From contig JAXHVA010000074.1 of NCBI GenBank assembly GCA_034189035.1, forward strand, positions 1 through 20,613: a stretch of DNA of 20,613 nt, read 5' to 3'. Shown in pieces: positions 1 through 6,090 of the stretch; position 1 is the first letter of the stretch; each line of letters begins with the position of its first letter. The DNA is from JAUXFK01 sp034189035. GTDB lineage: Bacteria > Desulfobacterota > UBA8473. The translations under genes were made by a program, and so were the position numbers. The notes below the pieces were generated by a model that was not told where the DNA came from, searched no databases, and was given only the letters and a program-made list of their open reading frames with translations.

Positions 1-38
1 CCATCTTGTTGCGTCTGTTTTTCAAAGAGCTAAAATCG

Positions 39-65
39 AAGTTCCTGCTCGAACAGGAACTTTTT
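39..65 (+). terminator. Intrinsic terminator of an upstream off-window gene
   Basis: A perfect 9-bp stem (AAGTTCCTG at 39-47 with CAGGAACTT at 54-62) and a 6-nt loop run directly into a T tract ending at 65. The T tract lies on the plus strand, so it most likely ends a plus-strand transcript entering from the left edge. It could also help block transcripts leaving the minus-strand MFS gene, but the minus-strand side lacks a clean T run. Confidence 0.55.
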
Positions 66-149
66 AGAGCCTCATGTGGTTATGAAACTGCCAGTAATAG
101 GCTTTGACTATTTATTCAGGAAACCTTATTTAGGATTTTATGCGTCAAA

Positions 150-1328
150 TCATCTTTTCGAGGGAGTTATGAAAAAAAGAGACAGTATTGTTATTGTTAC
201 AAAGAGGGCAAAGCCTGCCATTGCTATAAAACTCATCTCATAAGAACCTGTTTGCTCTCTAATCAGCCCTACAAAATACGGTCCAAATACCATGCCAACA
301 CTTAAACATGTAGAAATAATACCAAAACCAAAACCTAGATTCTCTGGTTCTAAAAGGTCTGATGGTAAAGAAAATACGGGTGCAGGAACAAGTGCTACGG
401 AAAGCCCAATGAGTACCATAAAAAAGATAAGAAAACCAGGAACATATGGAATTAAGAAGATCACAACACCTAATATAAGTCCGCTTATTGCGATCAGGAT
501 TTCTTTAAAGCCCCATTTATCGATGATATACCCAACTGCAGGACTGAAAAGTAAAGAACCCCACATTATAAAACTGGTAAGGAACCCAGCAAATCCTATA
601 CTGAAGCCTCTATGCTCCATAAAAAAGTCTGGAGCAAAGGTAGACAAAGAGATAAGCGATGCATTAAACCACATCCAGGCCATAGCCAGAAGCCATATTG
701 AAATTCCTGTTTCTCTGAAATTTGGAAGTTGAAAATTAAACTCTCTGAGGGATGCATTATTTAAAGAGGGGGGATGTTTAAAAAAAAGTAAAAAGGCGAT
801 TAGCGCGATAAAAGTGACAATACCGCTTAACGAGACAGATGTGTGCCAGCCCAAACCCTTCCCCAACCTTCCCAAGAGAGAAAATGATATGATTGAACCC
901 AAGGGTATAGCAGTATTGAATATACCCATTGCAATGCCCAGCTCTTTTCCACTAAACCACTGGATAAGAAAACGAGGGAGACCGATTGCAAGAACCAAAG
1001 CACCTACCCCAGAGACAGTTCTACCTATAGCAAGATGTAAGAATGTCCTTCCGAAGATCACCACAAGGACACCAACAATCATTAAAACAAAACAACTTAC
1101 AGCGATCTTCTTGGTTCCAAAAAGATCAAAGAGGATCCCTCCTGGAATAGACAGAAATATCCCGGGCAAGGCAAAAAGGGTCATAAGAAGCCCAGCTTGA
1201 GTGTGAGATATTTGGAAATCATGTATTATTAAGCTCAACACTGGGGGAATGGACTGAAATACAAAGGCAAAGGCTAACATGGAGAGATAGATTAAGGCTA
1301 AAATATTCCATCTGTATCTTTCCTCCAT
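150..1328 (-). CDS. Major facilitator superfamily (MFS) permease
   Basis: This is a 392-residue inner-membrane transporter of the MFS class, about the usual 400-residue length with roughly 12 hydrophobic helices. Helix 1 starts about residue 7 (WNILALIYLSML), and an MFS-like loop follows helix 2 (GILFDLFGTKKIAVSC). A second-half counterpart, GYIIDKWGFKEI, supports the two-repeat fold. The glycine-rich helices and short hydrophilic termini fit the oxalate/formate or nitrate-type MFS groups, but the substrate cannot be read from the sequence. I chose the ATG at 1328 because the protein then begins just before helix 1. A longer reading from the ATG at 1361 or GTG at 1367 lacks a good ribosome binding site. 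No neighbour shares its strand closely enough to form an operon. Confidence 0.85.
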   Translation of the reverse strand: MEERYRWNILALIYLSMLAFAFVFQSIPPVLSLIIHDFQISHTQAGLLMTLFALPGIFLSIPGGILFDLFGTKKIAVSCFVLMIVGVLVVIFGRTFLHLAIGRTVSGVGALVLAIGLPRFLIQWFSGKELGIAMGIFNTAIPLGSIISFSLLGRLGKGLGWHTSVSLSGIVTFIALIAFLLFFKHPPSLNNASLREFNFQLPNFRETGISIWLLAMAWMWFNASLISLSTFAPDFFMEHRGFSIGFAGFLTSFIMWGSLLFSPAVGYIIDKWGFKEILIAISGLILGVVIFLIPYVPGFLIFFMVLIGLSVALVPAPVFSLPSDLLEPENLGFGFGIISTCLSVGMVFGPYFVGLIREQTGSYEMSFIAMAGFALFVTITILSLFFITPSKR

Positions 1329-1378
1329 AAAGGGGGTTTCCTGTCTCCTGTTTAAAGGCATAGTCACTACTCAGCTGG

Positions 1379-1406
1379 GGAGGTTGAAGAATGTTTTTCG
1401 ACCTCC
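1379..1406. repeat. Inverted repeat upstream of the MFS gene
   Basis: GGAGGTTGAA (1379-1388) and TTCGACCTCC (1397-1406) form a 10-bp stem with one G-T wobble, about 50 bp upstream of the MFS start. It may be a regulator operator or a leader hairpin. No T tract follows it on either strand at a terminator-like distance. Confidence 0.4.
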
Positions 1407-1499
1407 TTCAGCCTTTAAAAAATCTTCAGTCTAAGTAAGTGAATAGTTTTATAAGGCATATTATCTTTTAAGATGGATTGAACAATACCTTTTATTCCT

Positions 1500-1841
1500 T
1501 TATATTTGCCATCTCATCCAACTGCCTGTGCATAGTTCTCCATAGCAAAACTGCTCAATCTCAGAACCCGTATTCGTTTTTTTTATACGGTCTATTATCT
1601 TATCAATTCTGTCGTAAGTACAATCATTATGAAAATCGATTAATTTACCACCCCTATAGACGATAATGTCAATACTCTTATTAAAATTAACATACTGTTC
1701 AATTACAATCTTTTCACCCAAAGATACCCACCCCCCCCCATCATATTTGAAGAACCTACCGAGTGCCTATATAGAAATGGTCCTTTTGACTACTCTCTTT
1801 GTTGGCCCAGATTTTAACCCTCTCAATATACCACTCAATTC
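1500..1841 (-). pseudogene. Broken reading frame of unknown family
   Basis: One minus-strand frame reads as natural protein from about 1841 to the stop at 1500-1502, but it is broken by a TAG at 1767-1769. Before the stop it reads SGILRGLKSGPTKRVVKR. After it the same frame continues with GRFFKYDGGGWVSLGEK and then a mixed hydrophobic/charged stretch including DIIVYRGGKLIDFHND and YDRIDKIIDRIKK. The frame passes in phase through a run of nine G (1731-1739 on the plus strand as C), which encodes Gly-Gly-Gly. I do not recognise the family. The downstream part can be read alone from a TTG at 1721 as a 73-residue protein, so a short functional gene is possible, but no convincing ribosome binding site is visible. 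Best view: a remnant gene with a nonsense mutation. Confidence 0.35.
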
Positions 1842-1843
1842 CT

Positions 1844-1898
1844 GCTTACCCTGTGGAATTTCGCTTTGCGAAACTCCACGGGGATTCCACAGGTAAGC
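1844..1898. repeat. Compact palindromic element with two exclusive hairpins
   Basis: Two foldings compete. The outer one pairs GCTTACCCTGTGGAAT (1844-1859) with ATTCCACAGGTAAGC (1884-1898), differing by one extra C. The inner one pairs 1849-1864 with 1868-1883 across a TTT loop: a 16-bp stem with one A-C mismatch and one wobble, whose core TTTCGC/GCGAAA is perfect. The left arm is shared, so both cannot form together. It looks like a REP-type or small palindromic repeat inserted in noncoding DNA. Confidence 0.55.
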
Positions 1899-1957
1899 AT
1901 ATTTGCTATGGGGTGATTAAAATCTTTATCTTTCTTGACCTTGAAAAACCCCTTTTT

Positions 1958-2200
1958 ATGTGAATGGACACTTTTTAACTGGCTGTTGCCAAAAGAAAAG
2001 TTCCTTTGAGCGATCATCAAAAAGTTTTTTGCTTAACGTCTTGGCAAAGCGGAAGATGAGCAATTTCAATTGTTTGAGCCTCATTGGGCGAGTTTTGAAA
2101 TCGCCTGGAGCACGGCTTAGACTTACAAAAAAAACGTTTTGGGTAAAGCGAAAAGAGATTTTTCTTTTGGGTAATAGCCTCTTAATGTCCACCTTGACGT
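1958..2200. repeat. Long imperfect inverted repeat (MITE-like)
   Basis: The two halves are imperfect reverse complements around a centre near 2083. The best blocks are GGACA (1966-1970) with TGTCC (2186-2190); GGCTGTTGCCAAAAGAAAA on the left with the complement of TTTTCTTTTGGGTAATAGCC on the right; and, near the centre, AATTTCAATTGTTTGAGCC with GGGCGAGTTTTGAAAT. The right arm crosses the stop codon of the TPR gene (2182-2184). The open frames over this stretch on both strands are by-products of its composition, not genes. It may be a decayed miniature transposable element that also acts as a 3' hairpin for the TPR transcript. Confidence 0.5.
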
Positions 2201-3579
2201 CTTAAAAGCTTTATAGAGAGATCGGGAATCTTCTCTTTCGCCTCTTTTAACGATGGGTCTCGCTTTAGAGCTAATCTATATTCATTCACAGCATTTTTTA
2301 TGTCGTCTACTTCCTCATAGAGCATCGCCAGGTTCAAATGGGTTATAGCGTCATCAGACCCATACTTTTTTGATTTATTGTAACAGTCAATCGCCTTTTT
2401 CCATTTCTTATCTTCAGAGTATACAAAACCCAGTTTACCCCAGACAATAGGATCATTTGGTTTTGATCTTACAATCTGTCTTAAAATTGGAATGGCTTTT
2501 TTATATTGCTTGGTCTTCAAATATAACTCAGACAGTGGTACAAGGACATCCATATCTTTCGATTTTAATGCTCTGGTCTTCTCATATTCCCTTATTGAGG
2601 CCTTGATCTTGCCCGTCTTTTCATAAAGGACAGCCAGGTTAAAATGAATAATAGGATCTTTGTTATTCAATCTTGCAGCCCTTTTGTATTCTGTGATTGC
2701 CTTTTCTAAATTCCCTATCTTTGTGTAATTATATGCAAGATGGGCATGTGCACTAAAATCTCGTGGGTTTATCCTCGTTGTCTCTAAAAACTCAGATATT
2801 GCCTCTTTGTGCATGCCTTTATCTTCTAAAATTACACCCAAATTGTAGTGCAGAATTTCATCTTCTGGATTAAAATCGACCAACTCCTTATACACCTGTA
2901 TCATCTTATCTAAATTGTGCGTCTCCTTATAGATTGATATCAACTTTTTATATACTTCCTTATCAGATGGATTTAACTTCAACACTTCTTCAAGCTGTTC
3001 GGCTGACTTTTTAAACTGTCCATTTTCTAAGAAAAGGTCTGCAAGATAAACCCTGAGTTCTACAGAAAGTGGATTTAGCTTTACTGCCTTTTCAAGACAA
3101 TTCAGCTTCTCCTTTGGATCTTCCAATGTACGAATCTTACCCATCCAATCATCCTCTGTTATGTCCACATATAAAAATAGCTCTGCAAATATAGTGTTAT
3201 CCCTCTTTACTCTTATGGCATATGAAGGTTTAAGGCCCCTGAGCACCTCTTCTATGGCCTTATCTACTAACTCACTCACTTCTACTTTATAATTAAGGTC
3301 ATTATCCGTACCGATTCCATCTATATCAGTGGTTATCCCTTTGTTAAATAAGATATTTGTCTCAACCTTCTTAATCATAAAGCTATTACCCATTGAAATG
3401 TGTATTGCCTCGCCTTCATGCAGCCTGTGCTCCTTCCCGTCCTTATCTATCAGGATATAATCTAACCTAGGGTCATTAAATACTACTCGAGGAGCAAAGA
3501 AGACCAATGCTACCATTACAAAGATAAGGAAGATGAATAAAATAATATAAAGCCTCTTAAGTTTACCCCTTAATGCCAT
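2182..3579 (-). CDS. Membrane-anchored TPR-repeat protein
   Basis: This 465-residue protein has one N-terminal membrane segment (about residues 10-30, LYIILFIFLIFVMVALVFF) after a basic start, predicting an anchored protein with its body outside the cytoplasm. Residues about 35-150 form a beta-rich domain I cannot assign (DKDGKEHRLHEGEAIHI). From about residue 155 to 450 there are eight or nine tetratricopeptide repeats with the usual 34-residue spacing and P at the repeat ends (LNPSDKEVYKKL, FNPEDEILHYNLGV, INPRDFSAHAHLAYNY). TPR arrays are protein-protein scaffolds, so a role in assembling or tethering an envelope complex is likely but unspecific. The ATG at 3579 has GAGGAAAAG upstream. The last codons lie in the arm of the inverted repeat at 1958-2200. 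The gene is divergent from the receiver-domain gene. Confidence 0.85.
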   Translation of the reverse strand: MALRGKLKRLYIILFIFLIFVMVALVFFAPRVVFNDPRLDYILIDKDGKEHRLHEGEAIHISMGNSFMIKKVETNILFNKGITTDIDGIGTDNDLNYKVEVSELVDKAIEEVLRGLKPSYAIRVKRDNTIFAELFLYVDITEDDWMGKIRTLEDPKEKLNCLEKAVKLNPLSVELRVYLADLFLENGQFKKSAEQLEEVLKLNPSDKEVYKKLISIYKETHNLDKMIQVYKELVDFNPEDEILHYNLGVILEDKGMHKEAISEFLETTRINPRDFSAHAHLAYNYTKIGNLEKAITEYKRAARLNNKDPIIHFNLAVLYEKTGKIKASIREYEKTRALKSKDMDVLVPLSELYLKTKQYKKAIPILRQIVRSKPNDPIVWGKLGFVYSEDKKWKKAIDCYNKSKKYGSDDAITHLNLAMLYEEVDDIKNAVNEYRLALKRDPSLKEAKEKIPDLSIKLLRRQGGH

Positions 3580-3857
3580 CTTACTTTTCCTCTAAAAAAG
3601 TTTTTATACGAGCTTTTGCCATGATTCCCTTTTCATTGAATATCTCCATATATTCTTCTTTTAACACAACTCAGTTAAAAGATAAAGCTTTTGGGGAAAA
3701 TAAATATTGATACTATCGTACATTTCAGCTACATTAGGAAAGTTTGAAAGGAACTTACTTGGGCAGATAGGTTGATAGGACACTTTAGTCTGAGCAGTTA
3801 CGCTCAACACATTTTAAAAAGGTAAACTGTTATTAAACATAACCAAAAGGAAGACAA
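3580..3857. other. Divergent intergenic region, no clear motif
   Basis: This stretch separates the TPR gene (minus) and the receiver gene (plus) and must hold both promoters. I see no hexamer pair good enough to call. The candidates (TTGATA or TTGAAA around 3744-3777) lack a fitting -10. There is no reading frame of note. Confidence 0.4.
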
Positions 3858-4307
3858 ATGATGAAAAAAAGTGAAATACATATCTTAATGGTTGACAAAC
3901 AGGCCAATAAGATCGGAGAGCCTTTTATGGAATTTCTCAATATGAATGATGAACAACAGTATATCTTCTCTCTTAAAAGCTGCGAAGGCTATGTCGAGGC
4001 TCTATCTATGTTGGATGAAGTGGATATCGTCTTGTTAGAACTCGATCTTACCAGGGAATACTTTATTCCTAAGGATAAGGATTTCCTCCCCTGGATAGAT
4101 GAGGATAATGCTGGTTACAGGCTTTTGGCCCACATTAGAAATGAATACCCTGATGTCAAGGTAATTATGCTTGTTGACTACCCCGCCTGTGAAGAACCCC
4201 GATCTGAGATAACTGAGATTATGGATAAGGGAGCGCATGGCTACTTAATAAAGTCCTTTGTAGTGACTGAACTCGTTAAAGAAGTCCATCGTGTCTTGTT
4301 GGCGTAA
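3858..4307 (+). CDS. Stand-alone degenerate response-regulator receiver domain
   Basis: This 149-residue cytoplasmic protein has the shape of a CheY-like receiver and nothing else. Strand 1 is IHILMVDKQ (7-15), strand 3 DIVLLELDL (56-64), strand 4 VKVIMLVDY (100-108) and strand 5 HGYLIKSF (127-134). The phospho-acceptor Asp is replaced by Glu61, the acidic pair is reduced to Asp13-Lys14, and the switch Thr/Ser is Val106; the conserved Lys132 remains but is followed by Ser rather than Pro. About 20 extra residues (66-84, rich in acid, Pro and Trp) sit between strand 3 and helix 3. Orthodox phosphorylation is therefore unlikely, and Glu61 may mimic the phosphorylated state. The start has AAAAGGAAG at 3846 upstream. 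No output domain or kinase is adjacent; the only neighbour is the divergent TPR gene. Confidence 0.75.
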   Translation: MMKKSEIHILMVDKQANKIGEPFMEFLNMNDEQQYIFSLKSCEGYVEALSMLDEVDIVLLELDLTREYFIPKDKDFLPWIDEDNAGYRLLAHIRNEYPDVKVIMLVDYPACEEPRSEITEIMDKGAHGYLIKSFVVTELVKEVHRVLLA

Positions 4308-4327
4308 GGAAAGAAATGCTAATTATA

Positions 4328-4346
4328 TTCAGTAATTTTCGGTTAG
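4328..4346 (+). repeat. Left terminal inverted repeat of the IS element
   Basis: TTCAGTAATTTTCGGTTAG is the reverse complement of the right end except for one base (position 12, T against C). Confidence 0.75.
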
Positions 4347-4430
4347 AAAATTGTATGTATCAAAAAGGTCAAAAAAGCAGAATAAGTCGATATTTTACTT
4401 GACATATTATTTAGTAATGTATTGACCGGG

Positions 4431-4472
4431 ATGGTTCGTAATGACTGATTAATTCAAGGAGTTACGAACCAT
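4431..4472 (+). promoter_or_regulatory. Hairpin sequestering the transposase start codon
   Basis: ATGGTTCGTAA (4431-4441) and TTACGAACCAT (4462-4472) are perfect 11-bp inverted repeats. The right arm contains the first two bases of the transposase ATG (4471), and the 20-nt loop ends in the ribosome binding site AAGGAG (4456-4461). In an mRNA that includes both arms the start codon would be paired. This matches the known strategy of IS10/IS50-type elements to stop translation from read-through transcripts. A TTGACC at 4422 might be the -35 of an internal promoter that starts after the left arm, but the -10 is poor. Confidence 0.55.
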
Positions 4473-5463
4473 GCCGCAAACAACTTATCCTTATGATAAA
4501 AAACGGACACTGCGTTTTGACCAGTCCATTCAGCCTGCTTATGAGGCTATAATTGAAATGTCCCTACTCAAAGCACAAGGGAACAGACCTTTACAGACGA
4601 CCTTCGAAGATGAAATCAAATCATTGGTCTTCTACCACCTTGAAGAACACACGTGAGCATAACACCTCCTCCAAGTCCTCGAAGAAGATGATTTTGCCCG
4701 TGACAATATCGCCCCGAAAGAAGGGATAAAAAAGAGCAGCTTTTCAGAGGCTATTAACACCCGAGGTCTTGAGCAGTTCGCCTATGTATTCCAGAAACTT
4801 GGCTTTGACTTAAACAGGAATATTCCAAAAAGATATTCCTCACTGATAGTAAGGGAGCTGAACGCCCCTTTGTAAGCCGGGTACTCTCCCCCGGCCCAAC
4901 TGGAGTTATGGATCGAGGATACCAATGCCACAGACAATTTGATACCTGGCAGGATGAAAAAAGTTTTTTGTATGCTGGATCAAGGCCAGTACCAACAAAA
5001 TCTCTATTAAAGCTGCCCAGGTAAATCCTGACAGTATCGTCTTTTATGATGCTATAGTTTTGCTTGGTCCACCCGAAACAAATCAAACTGAAAAACCAGT
5101 GCGGCTTGTCGGGTATACGTAGACTAATGGGTAGCAACACGCCGTTATGACCTGTCAGCAGAGGACATCGCATTGATTGACAAATTTCGATGGGACATGG
5201 AGAAATTATTCGCCTGGTGGAAACGGTACCTCAAAGTGTGCTATCTCATTGCCAGAGATAAACGTGGGCGTATGGTGCAAATCCTCTCAGGTGTGATAAC
5301 ATATCTATTGCCGGCAATTTACTGCCATGAGCAGCACAACGAGCAGGTCAGTATTAAAAGAGTGAGAGAACTACGAATCAAAATTCAAAACGAATTCCAC
5401 AATCTCCAGGCTAATTCAGATACCTCAAAAAAATTCAAACAGGAGTATTCCTGGTACCCATAA
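4471..5463 (+). pseudogene. IS4-family transposase, multiply broken
   Basis: The N-terminus (MPQTTYPYDKKRTLRFDQSI) is open to 4656, where TGA and, two codons on, TAA interrupt the frame; the same frame then continues LLQVLEEDDFARDNIAPKE to about residue 105. There, at QKL-GFDLNRN, a deletion seems to have removed about 60 codons, which in intact relatives (from memory) carry the first catalytic Asp. A frameshift near 4830 follows, with FLTDSKGAERPFV and VMDRGYQCH holding the second Asp region. Further shifts lead through KPVRLVGYT and WVATRRYDLSAEDIA to an intact C-terminus with KFRWDMEKLFAWWKR, the Y/E-region of the DDE fold. At least two nonsense codons, three frameshifts and one deletion make it non-functional. 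The open C-terminal piece (5173-5463) could be mistaken for a 96-residue gene. Confidence 0.8.
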
Positions 5464-5471
5464 GCAAATAC

Positions 5472-5490
5472 CTAACCGGAAATTACTGAA
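5472..5490 (-). repeat. Right terminal inverted repeat of the IS element
   Basis: CTAACCGGAAATTACTGAA pairs with the left end with one mismatch and lies 8 bp after the last transposase codon. Confidence 0.75.
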
Positions 5491-5629
5491 AATTTGGATG
5501 AAAAAATGTTGCAAAAAGAGATAAAACATGATAGTAAAGCCCATTTATATGATGTACTTATAAACTTCATAAAAATGGTAATAAGCGAAATGGCACCCAC
5601 AATTTAATGTAAAAAGGAGGTATTAAGTA

Positions 5630-5947
5630 ATGAAAAAAACTTTGAGGTCTTTACTAGTATTAGTACTTGCCGCTGCTTTCCTTGGTGGATGCACAATGGC
5701 CATGTCACCGATAGCAGGCAGTATATATACTGAATATGATGGACCTTTACTCACGACTGGTAACAGCGGTTGGTCAAAGGTCGGGATCGCTGAGGCTACT
5801 GGCATCATGGGATTCGGATCTGGCGACGTAAGCATAAAAGCAGCTATGGAAGATGGTGGAATAACCAAGATCCACCATGTTGATTACAGGAGTACGAATG
5901 TACTTGGACTCTATTCAAAGTTAAAAGTTATGGTGTATGGAGAATAA
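5630..5947 (+). CDS. TRL-like family lipoprotein
   Basis: This 105-residue exported lipoprotein has a basic N-terminus, a hydrophobic stretch (8-17) and an LGGC lipobox with Cys21. Thr at +2 predicts transfer to the outer membrane. The mature part shows SPIAGSIYTEYDGPL, then GSGDVSIKAAMEDGGITKIHHVDY and a C-terminal VMVYGE. I recognise this as the pattern of the TRL-like family (Pfam PF13146), whose function is not established. The start is firm: AAAGGAGG (5614-5621) lies 8 nt before the ATG. It stands alone on the plus strand between the dead IS element and the convergent pnp, so it is probably monocistronic. No terminator is visible in the 143 bp after it. Confidence 0.8.
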   Translation: MKKTLRSLLVLVLAAAFLGGCTMAMSPIAGSIYTEYDGPLLTTGNSGWSKVGIAEATGIMGFGSGDVSIKAAMEDGGITKIHHVDYRSTNVLGLYSKLKVMVYGE

Positions 5948-6090
5948 AGGGGAGAGAATTAAATAAATTGCGGGTGCCAATCGCATAATATCCGAGATAA
6001 ACTCTTGCCTGTAGTGCTTAGTAGCATTATATATTACACTTTGAAATAGAAAACTATTATCGAGTTCCAACGACAGTCAAATCATGACGG

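Larger units (their letters stand above)
4328..5490 (+). mobile_element. Decayed IS4-family insertion sequence
   Basis: The boundaries come from 19-bp terminal inverted repeats at 4328-4346 and 5472-5490 that match at 18 of 19 positions. Inside is one broken transposase frame on the plus strand. The flanks (AATTATA before, AATTTGG after) share only AATT, so no clear target duplication remains. The remaining element is 1163 bp. It sits 21 bp after the receiver gene and does not interrupt an identifiable gene. Confidence 0.8.

Noticed and set aside
1960..2205. 81-codon plus-strand and 78-codon minus-strand frames over the same DNA
   Set aside because: Both arise from the imperfect inverted repeat at 1958-2200; the translations are Lys/Phe/Leu-rich without domain character, and neither has a good ribosome binding site.
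4754..5173. 139-codon minus-strand frame
   Set aside because: It lies antisense to the transposase remnant and has no protein-like pattern.
5173..5463. A 96-residue protein gene
   Set aside because: It is the intact C-terminal piece of the broken IS4 transposase, lacking two of the catalytic regions and a proper start.
4321..5497. Target-site duplication of the IS element
   Set aside because: The flanks AATTATA and AATTTGG share only four bases, which is no better than chance in AT-rich DNA.
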